A stretch of DNA of 64,000 bases from Marthasterias glacialis (Eukaryota > Echinodermata > Asteroidea > Forcipulatida > Asteriidae): assembly GCA_911728455.2 (NCBI GenBank), contig OU452228.1, forward strand, positions 18,689,224 to 18,753,223. The letters are read 5' to 3'. Below the pieces are notes generated by a model that was given only the letters and a program-made list of their open reading frames with translations, ran no database searches and was not told the DNA's origin. Below, one piece after another: positions 10,901-21,900 of the stretch (positions are counted from its first letter, which is position 1; each line of letters begins with the position of its first letter). Both the position numbers and the translations under genes were made by a program.

Positions 10901-13900
10901 ATTGTAAAATGCATTAGGAAATACAGAGAAGTGTAAAAAAGAAAAAGAAGGTAAAAATGGAGAAAGCATTAAAGACTCAAAAAAAAAACATTATACAGAC
11001 AACAAACACTGTACAACAAATAAACACTACACAGCAAATAAACACTTTACAGTAAAAAATATACTTTACATTATAATAAAAAAAACACTACTGGTATACG
11101 GCAAACAAACATACACAGCCAACAATAACAACATCAAAAAACATTTTATCCAAATGCCTCTATCCAAATGCAAACCAGAAGGATTGCTTAAAAAGCATAA
11201 ACGTTTGTTAAAGCTTTTCAACTCTGAAGCAACAAAGTTATTTCTTGAAATCAATGTGAGAAAATACTTCACACTTGCCATTTTTACAGTCTTGATGGCA
11301 AGTTCACTTCTTTCAAGAATTCTTGAGGGCATGGGAAAAATCTATGAAGTTTATGGCGTGTGGTGGCCGAGTGGTCAATCGCACTGGACTCAAGCTCTGG
11401 TTTTCTGATCAGCAGAGTATGGTTTTGAGTCTCAGTTTTGACATTTGTGCCCTTGAAGCCCCAGCTCAACATTGGTTAACTGGCTGTAAATACTCCCATT
11501 CTTTGCACAAATCAAGATATTTGTACCACAACCAACCTGTGAAAATTTCAGCTCATTTCGTTGTTTCATTTAAAAACGGTAAAAATACATTCAGCATTTT
11601 TTTACACATTCCTATAGGCAGAGTTTTTGTCTCACTTGAGACAAAATCTAATTTTAGATGTTATTTCATTTATTATTTAAAACTGATATCACTTCAGGCA
11701 GACATATTTCAAGGAAAGTTTTCTACCATCATTGTAGTTATACCATGTAAGGTATATGTAAATCTGTGAATATCTATGTTTTTCTTCTAACCAAAGTTGA
11801 GCTGGAGCTTTAAGCAAGACATAAAACCATTATTCCTTTGTTCTTCAGATATGGGACATAAACCCATAGGTCCCGTGTGTGTTGTTTAATGCACATACAA
11901 GAACCCAGTACACTTATCGTTAAGAGAAGGGGTTTTCTGGCATGGTTGGCTGAAGATTGTGCCTCAGCACCTTGTAAAGCATTACATGGTGCTATGTAAA
12001 TAAATAGGTCTTATAACTATACCATAGCTCCACATATCTTTTAGAAAATAACAAGCGTTTTGAGATCAGGTGTGATAAAGCACTATATAAGAACTGCGTA
12101 TTATTATTATTATTAAAAAAAAACTGAAATCAGAAAAGATCCTGAAAACTCACAGACTGAACTTAAACATCAATTTACTACAAAACCAGATTTCAGGTTT
12201 GTGGGGTCTATGAGTCAGCGTGGCATTGTCCTTAAACCGTACCGTTATGAATATGCTGCTCTCTGGATTCACTAGGCTGCCTGTTTCACTTTGAGACGTG
12301 CCAGCCCCATCTGCGGAAGGACCTCCTTGGTCTAATAGACTGTACTGCCTAATAACTTCCTTATGAAGACCAGAGCTGAGGTACGGGTTCTGAAGTAATG
12401 TCTGTAAGTGAAAACAACAACAACATAGCTTCTATTATTAGAATAGAACAGACTAGGTAGTTTGGCTGGCGTATCCTCTTCTCCTAAGTCACACCATACC
12501 AAATGGGAAATATTTGAGGACACTAGGTGGCAGCAGACTTACTAGGTAAATCCATTGCCCCCGGAAATGTGCGCATGCTCACAACTAAACAAACAATGGA
12601 AAGTTACCTGGTACGTCTGCTCCCACCTACCATTCCAAAGTCTCCCATTGTTTGACTTATGAAAAGATTGGTATGCCTGATCCTAAAAAAAAGCACTGGT
12701 TTTTGGGGGCCTGCCGGCCGAAGTCCTCAAATTGGATATAGAAGGATTTGGGACTGTAGTAAGGATTAATTTAACTCTTGCAACAAAAAGTTTCCAACAT
12801 CCAAATCCTGGTTTTGCTTGATTATGTTGGGTTCAGAAAAGTTCCGAACAACAATGGCTAATAATTTAAGGTTGATCAACATACACAATAATTATGTACA
12901 AAAAATTCAACATGGTTTTTGTTTTTGGTACATGTAGGAAAATTCATTTTTACACAAAGAACTTGTTCAGCTTATAATCATACACATATTTTTGTCCTCT
13001 TCTTGACGATATGAAAACAGTCAGGCCTGATCCTTCCTGAAGGCAACGAAGGCAATTGCCTCCGTTGCCCCTGGTTCTTGCCTTGGTGCCCTTGAAATGT
13101 TCCAATAGAAGAGTACAATTTCCTCATAGATGTGCCCTTTATCAAGGACAAAATGCCTTGGTGCCCTTGCCCTTTCAAGAGCGAAGCAATCAGGTCTAAA
13201 CAATCATTTAGTCACAATACATTGAACAGATTTTCAACCAGTGGAATTTTTTTTTTTTTTTTTGGAAGTCGCTAGACACCAAAGGCCAGTAAGCCACTCG
13301 AGGTGTGGGCTACAAATCAACTGTTTTTTCCAGGGGCCATGGCCACCTACTCCTGGGGCTGAAACAGGATAACCCCCTTTGAACGTGACCAACATGCTTT
13401 CAACAGTCACGATACAAGATACAGCAGCCTAACCTGGAATAACAGCCTGACTGATTGGCCTAGAGTTTCAAAGGTGATCTCCGATTGGCTGAGAGTAGCT
13501 CCTGGAAGGTGACCAATCAGATGGAGCCCTCTTTCGAGTTGTTGGATTAGAAGAGGTTTGTTCAAAAGCTTCTGGTGAACCTTCAAAAAATGACAAATTG
13601 AAGTTTTCAAAAGAAACAGTATGATAAATAATAACTCAATAACTTGCAGTTCCAATATCATAGAAGCCAGATCAAGGCGTTTTACAAATTGACTATCCCC
13701 GTTCACCAGGCATAAGCCTACTTACACCATTGTTCAAACTTTCTCAACTCCATGAGGACCATAAAACCCTAAGCTGCTATATCAGCACTAAGGGGGTGAC
13801 CCTAAAACAAAACTAACTCAGCCCTCGCAGGTTCTCATTAATTTATACACCGGGGGGTTTAAGAGAAGAAATCATGGTTAAAGGGGGTCTGTCGTCATGA

Positions 13901-14741
13901 TCACAACAGGCCTTTGTCTGTGCAATTTTATAAACTCTTCCCCAGTTACTGCAAGCGCACGCTGGCTGTCACATCACAACATACTTATGAAGGCGCCCTT
14001 TGTAACGTGAAGACCAGCGCGAGCATGTGCAGTAACTGGGTTAAAGTTCATAATTTCATGAACAGCCACAGGCCTGCCATGATCATGGCGACAGTCCCCC
14101 CTGTAAGTGCCTTGCTCAATGACAAAAGTCAAAATGCTCTCCGAGTGGTCCGGCTAGCTTGTTGTCACTTGTGAAAAGCATCCCAATTTTTATACGAGAT
14201 ATGGATTAGTGAAAAAGCTGAAGGCCAAGTGAAATTACTTTTAAGCGACTGATCCTGCGGCCTGTTCACTGAAAAAGTTATGAGCAAACCCTTCAGTCTA
14301 TATAATAAGTAAGAATATTTTATCAAAATGGTTCAATTTTGATGCAATAATTATTCACATTGATAATAATGATGATTGTTTTTACAAATCTGATAACATG
14401 TTTATTTATTTATTTTAATTCTTTGGACAACATATAATTTACAAGCAAGGGCCAAGTTGTGCCCTCCTAGTTTTCCGATTTAAACAACAGTAAATGTAGC
14501 TGTTTTTAATCGGAGTTCATTCAGATCATTGGAATACGAATCTGGTTGATTCTTGTGATAAATAACTGAGCTTTGACAATAACAGCTAGTCTTCCCCCGT
14601 TGATCCTCATACCTGTTCAAAATAATTAGCCCACTTGACAGCCCGATGTAAGGCCTCCGTGTCCCACTGGTCAACGTCCTTCCCGGAGGCCGTCTGTAGT
14701 GTCTCGAGAAATGACTGAGCATACCGAAAAATGTCATTCAT
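7912..14741 (-). CDS. Unidentified helical protein of about 275 residues, seven coding exons
   Basis: Coding exons in transcription order are 14741-14613, 13580-13434, 12401-12243, 10714-10615, 10064-9977, 9241-9184 and 8058-7912. All borders are GT..AG and phases agree throughout. Translation probably starts at the ATG at 14741 (MNDIFRYAQSF), since the non-coding first exon near 15.6 kb has an in-frame stop and no ATG. The protein is mostly helical: FLETLQ, ALHRAVKWANYFEQ, LIQQLERGLHLI, SVRLLFQTLLQNPYLSSGL, then a Ser/Gly/Glu-rich linker (about 121-140), then helices rich in Leu, Gln and Lys (KEKATRLYLLQMREKL, LETKALLLRNHL, TMQYLNQHLHDV). It ends in LKQCDEYVFSWIMEN and an acidic tail. I see no signal peptide, membrane span or catalytic motif. 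A faint resemblance of the TMQYLNQHL region to augmin HAUS2 is too weak to name it. It probably acts as a subunit of a larger complex. Confidence 0.75.
8147..8385. repeat. MITE, family with GATCCATTAAG..CCGCCCC ends, copy 1
   Basis: The left end GATCCATTAAGCACCGCCCC and right end GGGGCGGGACTTTATGGATC are inverted. Inner CCAATCACAGCACTGGCTA..GTGATTGGTCA also pairs. A second copy is at 53838-54113. The inner part is GC-richer than the surrounding DNA. It lies in the intron before the last exon of the minus-strand gene. Confidence 0.8.
8910..9045 (-). repeat. tRNA-headed SINE fragment (family A)
   Basis: Read on the minus strand it carries the family's box-like head (GACTCAAGTTCTGGTGTTTC, then GTGTGGGTTTGAGG) and the segment CCTTAAGCAAGACACTTAAC. 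Other copies are at 10215, 11355, 34690, 42900, 52205 and 54530. It is truncated at both ends. Confidence 0.7.
9305..9620. mobile_element. TIR element with TTTTATAACACCTC ends
   Basis: GTTTTATAACACCTC at about 9307 and its exact reverse complement at about 9606-9620 bound a 315-bp non-coding segment. A palindromic repeat abuts its right end at 9621. Confidence 0.6.
9621..9785. repeat. Inverted repeat (foldback MITE) of about 165 bp
   Basis: AAATATTGACTGC ... TGATCCCCGGAGC on the left pairs with GCTCCGGGGATCA ... GCAGTCAATATTT on the right. The arms are about 75 bp, near perfect, and separated by a few bases, so RNA from it would form a long hairpin. It is intronic to the minus-strand gene. 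Confidence 0.85.
10215..10390 (-). repeat. tRNA-headed SINE (family A)
   Basis: The minus strand reads TGGCCGAGTGGTTAAGATCA, then CCGGACTCAAGTTCTGGTG, GTGTGGGTTCGAATCCCGGT, and the body with CCTTGAGCAAGATACTTTAC. The head resembles a class II (Leu/Ser-like) tRNA, but the 3' half is SINE body, so it is not a functional tRNA gene. Confidence 0.8.
10790..11340. other. AT-rich intronic DNA, no gene seen
   Basis: Long A- and T-rich tracts and a weak AAACACT(T)TACA-type repetition (about 11000-11100) lie in the intron between exons 12243-12401 and 10615-10714 of the minus-strand gene. I see no exon here. Confidence 0.5.
11355..12120 (+). repeat. SINE (family A) split by a MITE insertion
   Basis: The head (GTGGCCGAGTGGTCAATCGC) and upstream body are at 11357-11453. 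The body resumes at about 11816 with GCAAGACATAAAACCATTATT, continues through CCCGTGTGTGTTGTTTAATG and AAGAACCCAGTACACTTATC, and ends in TATAAGAACTG with (ATT)n at about 12110. The intervening 360 bp is a MITE. Confidence 0.85.
11454..11815. mobile_element. MITE with CCCCAGCTCAACATTGG ends, copy 1, inserted in a SINE
   Basis: The left end AAGCCCCAGCTCAACATTGG pairs with the right end CAAAGTTGAGCTGGAGCTTT. An inverted second copy lies at 41812-42168. Four-base flanks TTGA and TTTA resemble a diverged TTAA-type target duplication. No ORF of note. Confidence 0.85.
13018..13202. repeat. TIR-like repeat of the 'GGCACCAAGGC' type
   Basis: AGGCCTGATCCTTCCTGAAG on the left pairs loosely with CTTTCAAGAGCG..CAGGTCT on the right. 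The internal motif CCTTGGTGCCCTTG is shared in reverse complement with 32508-32667 and 41311-41463. Confidence 0.5.
13882..14102. mobile_element. TTAA-flanked MITE, copy 1 of 4
   Basis: It follows TTAA at 13878-13881 and begins AGGGGGTCTGTCGTCATGAT; the right end is ATCATGGCGACAGTCCCCCC. The copies at 28684, 38786 and 61723 share the ends and the internal CCAGATACTGCA or CAGTTACTGCA motifs. TTAA targets are typical of piggyBac-type elements; the family assignment is an inference. Confidence 0.75.
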
Positions 14742-14865
14742 CTCAGAATCAAGGGTTTCTGCATCATTTTACGATCTGTTATAATAGCCCAGAAACCACT
14801 CATTTATAAATTTACCAAAGCCTATAGAAGGCCAAAGGCTCAAGATGGATTACTACTAGTACTGG

Positions 14866-15050
14866 ATCTCTATTGTTGGAACGTGAAATACGCATGGGCG
14901 CCATCATTTCAGCAAGCAAATGTTTTGTCATAAAATGGTCCATGTCTATATTGCCATTGATTGTTGCATTTAAAGTGTTACTTGCTGAAATGGAATCCAG
15001 TGCACACTCATTTTACATTTCAGCCCAAGTTCCCGAACTTGCCTTCGGTG
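14866..15050. repeat. Dispersed repeat with CAGCAAG..CTTGCTGAAATGG inverted pair, copy 1
   Basis: CGCATGGGCGCCAT, CAGCAAGCAAATG and CTTGCTGAAATGG are shared in the same order with 53200-53400. It lies in the first intron of the minus-strand gene. Confidence 0.65.
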
Positions 15051-15149
15051 CTCTATTCTATGGCTCTAACGTACTGCAACAAAAGCATGTTATCCCCCCC
15101 ACTAGTATTTGGATAAAAAAACCTCCCATTTATAAATACCAACTGTAAG

Positions 15150-15228
15150 CCCACCCCTAGCTGTGACAACCGACTCTGCTCTGGTCACGTTCCTTTGACC
15201 AGAGCAGATGGTTATCGCAGCTAGCCCA
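15150..15228. repeat. Strong inverted repeat (hairpin)
   Basis: CTCTGCTCTGGTCA pairs with TGACCAGAGCAGA around an 8-9 base loop. The stem extends outward to TAGCTGTGACAACC and GGTTATCGCAGCTAG. The total stem is about 29 bp with few mismatches. Confidence 0.8.
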
Positions 15229-15319
15229 CCCCATACCCTATTCCAAAGTAAACACTTGACTGCTGCATGACTCAGTGACTGGTCCTCACACAATCACACC
15301 ACAGTCAAGTCACATTCAA

Positions 15320-15339
15320 CCCCCCCCCCCCCCCCCTCT
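15320..15339. repeat. Poly-C tract
   Basis: A run of about 18 C residues. Similar runs occur near 43062 and 55628. Length is likely variable. Confidence 0.8.
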
Positions 15340-15592
15340 CCCCAGAGACAGCTTAGTGTCCGACTTCCTGGACCGAGTTGACGTGGGACCGAGTTAATAA
15401 CCGGCACCCCTAATGTCGCCAGGCATCAGAGCATGCATGGAGGCTTCCTCCTCCGCTATGGGTCCAGTAACTCGGACAGTAATCACATGAGCATTCAATT
15501 AACATAACTTATATTACAATAGAGCATCTGATACAAGTTAATCAAATAATATAGTTTGATAACACTACAGTAACACCACATGAACAGTCTTA

Positions 15593-15680
15593 CCATCTTA
15601 CCAACTTGCCGTTTGTAAACGTTTGAAGACGCCGCCACAACAGAATTCGCAATCAGTCAGCACCAACCATGACCCGCCGT
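15593..15680 (-). promoter_or_regulatory. Probable non-coding first exon of the minus-strand gene
   Basis: On the minus strand, two overlapping good donors occur: CAAGTTG|GTAAGATG at 15602 and AAGATG|GTAAGACT at 15593. In the phase of the next exon the upstream sequence meets TGA before any ATG, so this exon would be 5' UTR. The 5' end is a guess. Confidence 0.45.
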
Positions 15681-15909
15681 ATTTGACCTTGATGATTTTT
15701 AATGTGTGACATTATCAATTGGGCATTTTCTTCATTTGGTCGGTTGTCACATATTTTGTTTGGTAGATTTCGTCCAGACAGATGGGGAAAATATCAGTGC
15801 ACAAAATTTGCTTAAAATGTGTGATTTTTAAAATATAATTTATTTTTAAGAATTCTAAGATCATGTAATTTATACCAACACTACAAGCAAGCTCAAATCC
15901 AGTATAATC
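15681..15909. promoter_or_regulatory. Probable bidirectional promoter between two head-to-head genes
   Basis: Only about 230 bp separate the putative 5' UTR exon of the minus-strand gene from the start codon of the plus-strand SAM-kinase gene. No clear TATA box or CpG cluster is visible. The assignment rests on gene layout. Confidence 0.45.
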
Positions 15910-18900
15910 ATGGCAAATGCAGCAAAATTAAGGTAAAGTTTATGGAATGAAGTTTTAGATCGTATTAATTTCTTATTGCGTCTATTTCGTGAAAAAAACG
16001 TATTTCTAGAATATAAAATTTAACCTCTGCTCTGAGTGATACTGCTGGAGTGCTGGTCCTTAATTCTCCTTACAGCTTCTAAGTTCTATGAGGTTGGAAG
16101 CCATCATCGTTACCCTGTATTTTAGGAGTAGTCCCTGACCATAGAACGGGACTAGCAAAGCCCAAAAATGATCATTGTAATTTTTTGTATAATTTGGGCA
16201 TTCACTTCAGGTTGGCTCAGTGGGTTTCTTTCCCAGCCTTTCACCTCTGTTGTTGCCCCGGTTCGAATCCGGGACTCGAGCCTTGCATGTGGATTGGGTT
16301 TTCAATCCCTACCTGATTGCGTGGGGTTTTCCCCATGGGGTTTTCCTCCGGGACCTCCCACATCTAAAACTGACATTTCTTCAACATCTTCTCTACACAG
16401 GTAGGTATCTTCAGGCCTACAGGTCACAGTGTCGGTGCAAGTCACTTTTTGCTTTTGAGGGTCCCTTGGTTTCACAAAGATATAATTAATATAATAATAA
16501 AAAAAGTATATAACGTATGTGATGCGGTAACTGTAGCTGCAATAATCATAACCCTTAATTCCGCCAAACAGTTGGTCTAAGGGATGTGACCAAGAGCTAC
16601 GATTACCGCAGAATGTAGATCAGTTTGAAAACAAAACTACAAATCAGATGACGGTCTGGTGCATTGTTCCTCTAGAAGCTGCAGGTGACCGATTGACCAG
16701 TTTGTACGGGTCCAGAAAAAAAAAATGCAAGTCTACGCTCAACATGATGAATTGTGATTATTGATTTTTTTTTATTACCATATTATTATTATTTTTTTTT
16801 TTTTCCATTCCAAAATGGGACATCTTAGAAAGGAGAGCAACAAACTCGAGCAAGATATTGCAGATATGGAAAGCGTCCTCTATCATCAGAAAAGTCGGCT
16901 CACAAATGACCCGTCCATCAGAAGTCAGATAAGGTAGTATCGTCATAAAGAATAATCACCCTTCGTAGACATTGTCCACGGTACAGCCATTGTGTGTTAT
17001 TTGTGTTGTGTCATGCCACCAAAATTCGCTTGTCGAATGTAAGTGAAAAAAAAACATGCCTGTATTACATTTTAAAAACACTTACATAAAAGCACATTGT
17101 CATTTTAACTTTTACAAGGAGCCAGAATGAAGTTGAAACATGAGTCATTATGAAACCGCCCATACGGAAATTGTACTGGATAGAAAGCATGAAAGGTTTC
17201 TTCAAGAGTATTTTTTGATTTAAGCGCGAAACTATTCGCCAAAGTAACAATGCATACTGTATGGTTTTACTTTTACTAGCAAAGCCACAGGCACCTCCAA
17301 GTGGCTCTCAGGGGCCAAAGGTCAACTATCGGGCTACCGAACGCACAAAGCACTCCCTCAGAATCATAATCTCTTAGACAAGAATTTCAAGGACTCTACC
17401 AAGTCGCTACCACGCTCCAGAAGCGCAGGGGACATTAATGGCAGACGAGGCAGAACTCAAAGTTACACGGCACTCTCACACAGCAGGGAGGAGTTGGTGG
17501 CTGATGAGATGACTACGAAGGGTGAGGACAGAGTGAAAGCAGTTGGTACCAAGGAGACTTTGAAGGCAGCATCGAGGGTCAAATCGGCACCTGTTTCACA
17601 GAATACCTCAAGAAACAGGGGGAGGGATGCACATCATCAGAGAGCCCTGTCACACCAAGGAGGGGTAAAGCTCAACACCCTTCAGGGGCAGAGGACAGGC
17701 AGAAGCAATAGTATGACACATTCTTCAGGTAAGCATAGTATTATGCAGGCGTCGATCTTAAGAAAAATGGGGGCTGGCCTTTGCTGGCCAAATCAGAGAA
17801 ATTGTACAATGGGCATGCTAGCCAAGTTGGTAGTGACAGTGCAATTTTTCTGAAGGACATGCTGGCCAACTCGACAGGGCATAAGACCAATGGCCTCGGT
17901 GGCCTCGGTTAAGATCAAGACCTGACTATGCACACACACAAAAAATGCTAAAAAAGTACTTCTCTTTTGCAATAAGCACATACCCTGTTAATGTTTTTTT
18001 TTTACTTCTGATTTTTTTCAGATGAAGTTGATACATGTAGGTTTCTCCATAATTGTTTATTTTGATCTGAAAGGATACTGTGCGTTATCTTTTTCATGGT
18101 GTGTTTTTTCCTTCCTGTTTTTCCTCACATTCTAGTTAGTGTAACCAAACGCTAAACACAGGTGTGAAGGCACAATTTAGTCTGAATCCATTTTGATATA
18201 TTAAAGAATTAGAAATAAATATTAACGTTGACACAGGGAACAAGACAGAGCTGGTAAAAGCATGAAAGAGGTCTGTTTTACAGGATGTTTTATTAAGTGC
18301 TGCATTGGATACAATGAGTGGAGAATTATTGATTGAATAATCTTTTATCTACAAGTTCCCGTAGTTGAGCCTTTTGTGTTTAAATTCTACTTTTTAACAT
18401 GTAGGGAAGCCTTTAAGCAGTGGAGAGAGGAGGGTTTCATTCGATCTGAGTGACGAAGATGAGTCTGTCTTGGGACTTACAGATGATCCGGTGTTAGTCC
18501 ACAGAGAAGCCATCATTAAGACGTCAGCGAGGGATAAGCCCGCCGGACACTCTGTTAAGACTCAAGACACAGGATCCTACTCCGAGCGGATAGCCCACCT
18601 CAAAGCCAAAGTCATTGCCAAGGCTAGTGCTAACCTAAAACCCGACCTCCTGACAAAACTCAGCAAGGAAAAACAAGTTCAGCCCACAAATACTGTTTCA
18701 AGGACACAGTCCCCGAATACGGAAAGGAAGAATATAAAAACATCCAGATCTTCTGCTCGTAGTTCTAGCAGATCATCGGAACCCACTCGGAATACAAAGG
18801 TTGAGGATAATTTACCAAAGAATCAAGCTGTTGCTAAAGAAAGTATGAGAAAGGGAGTCCCTCGTCAAAACGTGAAGACTAACAAAGACAAGAGAGGAAC

Positions 18901-21900
18901 CCATCACATCCAGAGTGAAATTGATCCTGATGATTGTGATGCAGAGACACCTCTGGATGCTTCAGTTGAGCTGTGGTTGTCTTCTCTAAATCTAGAGGAT
19001 CTGAGGAATTGTAGAAATGTTTTCCGACGTAATAAAGTCACCATGGAAAGTCTTGTTACTCTGAGGGAAACCCACCTTATACAGATGGGTATCAAGACGG
19101 AGAAGGCTATTCACAAGATTGCCCAAGGAGTTAAAAAACTGAACAAAGTACAGAAATCTTCGCCAAGAACAGCCAAAAGGAATGACAGAGGGACGCCTGA
19201 AAACAGTTTGCCATATTTCTTTTATGAAGGTCAACATGTAGATGATGGAAAGTTGGACGAGACTCTTGCCGCAAAGAATAGCTCACCACCATCTGCAAGT
19301 TACACTCCAGTAGTGTCCTCCGCAAAGTTTTCTGATGAGCCCATTATGCAACAGCAGAACTCTACCCCGCCGAAAATAAGCAATAATATCAAAAGTACAA
19401 GCCAAACAGATTCACAAGAGTGGTCTGTCTTTGAGGACGACCAAAAGATTGACTCAGCAGTAAACTTTGTTTCAAGTGAGGGCAATCGGCGAGATGTCAA
19501 CGCCAAAAACTCAGGAGATGCAAAGACCATCAAAGCGGTCCAGCCCAAACGTAGCAAGACCCTCTCCGCAAATGTCGTCAACAGGACTCTATCCTCAGGT
19601 AATTCAGCAGGAAATGTGTCCTGTTTAGTTGTTTTTATTTTAAGCGGATGCATTCATTCCCACAGGCCCGATGGGAGATAGACGTGTTCTACTGACCGAA
19701 TTATGCCAGTTCATATGTGTTTTATAACACACCTCAGTCAAGAATTTTTTTTTTTTTTTTTACATTTTAAAAAATCTGGTTTTTTTTAGCTGAACTATTT
19801 AAATATAAAAAGAAGTGAATATTTCGGGTCTTACAAAAAACTTGTTCTGGTCCAGTGAAAGTGCTGTGCTACAAGACCTGTCCTGTGGTCTTGTGGAGAT
19901 CTTAAAATTTAAACCCTGAATAACACATCGCTCTTATTTCTGTGGAGTTACAAAGCAACAGGTAACTATTTCTTTTATATAACTTCCGGATTTTATTTAT
20001 CACATGTCAGGACTACAGTCCGCGATGGAGAAGCTTAAGCAGAAACAAGAACAGGAGCTCAGCGCCCAGAAACGTCAAGATCGACTGAGAAAGGCCAAGA
20101 AAGCCGAACGAGACAAGATGGCCGAGCAACATGCTAAGCGTTTAAGGGAACGAGAACAAGAGAGGCTAGAACAGATGCAGACAGAGGAGGGGGAGGATAT
20201 TGAGGGCGGAGATGTAGAGTCTTCCCCAGAAGCTTCTGCAACTTTCCGTTCTCAAGACGGGGGCAGAGACGGAAACTTTCCCATGGGAATGAGTATCCAG
20301 GGTTAGTCCATACGAACAATATATGTTCTTTCTTAATCCGTTTTTCTTTTTTTAGCAGATATTAAAAGGTCTGAGGAAACAGTGCAAAGCTGATTTTCAA
20401 GGGAGTGGAATTGTTTTCTGGTTCTCTCTTGTATTTCTGAATGCATTCAAGTTAATTGGTCAACGAAAGTTAAGAATAAAGTTCAAAATTGAAGTCGCTG
20501 TCTTTTTCAGAAATGATGTGTTTATGTTCTTAAGTTTTGCTTTTTCGACATGCGTTGTAATTTTTGACCAAGAATGAAAAACACCTTGACAAAATTTTAA
20601 AAATCTTTGAGTGACGGTCTATCCCTGAGTTCTTCAGTTCACAATCTCATAGCAAACTCCTGTGCTAATAAGCTTTACGTGCATGGTTCTGCTCCTCAGT
20701 ATCTCAGTGAGGTTATCTCCCTCAAGCAAACAGGTTGAGTTCTCAGATCTTCGGTTTCATATCTGTGTGTAGAACCAAGAACTAGAACTGGTCAGCGTGC
20801 CTTTGTCAAGGCTGCACCTGCCATTTTGAATTAAACTCCCTGCCTCACATCTTTGGACATCTTCAAAAAGGAACTGAAATCTCATTTGCTTCGCTGGTTA
20901 TTACAATTTTAACACTTGAGCATAAATTCCATAGTGCGCCATATAACGCGTATAAGTCTATATTATTGTTGTTTTTATTGTTAACTGGTGTTTCAGCCAA
21001 AGTGGTTGGGATACGTTCCTTGTCTTTTTTGTTATCATTCCTACTCTTGGAAGCATTTTCCAGTGAGTTGACTAACCATTTGAAACCATTCAACTACACA
21101 GGTTCTGTATGGTGGAACAACTGTGCACAAAACTGTCTGTGTACTGTATAGATACATTCACCACACAATACCATGTTTCAGGCTGGCATAGTTTACTTAT
21201 CATTCAAAACCACAGTGGATGATATTGAATGGCCAGACAGTAGGAGGGTTGACTGTGTACTGTAGAGTTGCATTCATCACACGATATGATGGGCCAAGTT
21301 TGCACAATGACCATTTGTTGACTAATGGGCGATATTAATCGATACTCACACTCAAAAACATGTGTTGGGTACCAGGCAATACCGGCCTCTAGTCGACAAA
21401 TGGTCTTTGTGCAAACTTGGCCCATATTGCAGGCTGGCATAGTTTATCTATCATTCAAAACCACAGTGGATGACATTGAATGGTCAGACAGTAGGAGGGT
21501 TGACTGTGTATTGTGCAGATGCATTCACCACATGATATCATATTGCAGGCTGGCATAGTTTATCTATCATTCAAAACCGCAGTGGATGATATTGAGTGGT
21601 CAGACAGTAGGAGGGTTAATGGGAATAGTGTATCCCTGTATCAAGTGTCGTCCATATTTTGTGATGTTTTTTATTTCTTTTTATTTCAGGCGGTGCTCTT
21701 CTGACTGCTAACAAGCCAAGTGACCAAAATACCAGATTGTCTTCATCAGATGAAATATCCGCTGTCCAGTATCTACAAGGAACGCCGGAGGAAAGACTAA
21801 AAGACTTGGAATTAAATGTTAGTTTTAATTCTGTGCTTTAAAGAGTACCGATTAATTTTTTAATTGTTTTTTATGTATATTTTTTTAATAAAAAATAGAA

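Noticed and set aside
13021-13203. Two overlapping 60-66 codon minus-strand frames
   Set aside because: They lie within a TIR-like repeat, have no splice context, and no related exon occurs in the neighbouring gene model.
14480-14737. 85-codon frame starting MTFFGML
   Set aside because: Wrong frame of a real exon; the correct frame gives MNDIFRYAQSF with phases matching its neighbours.
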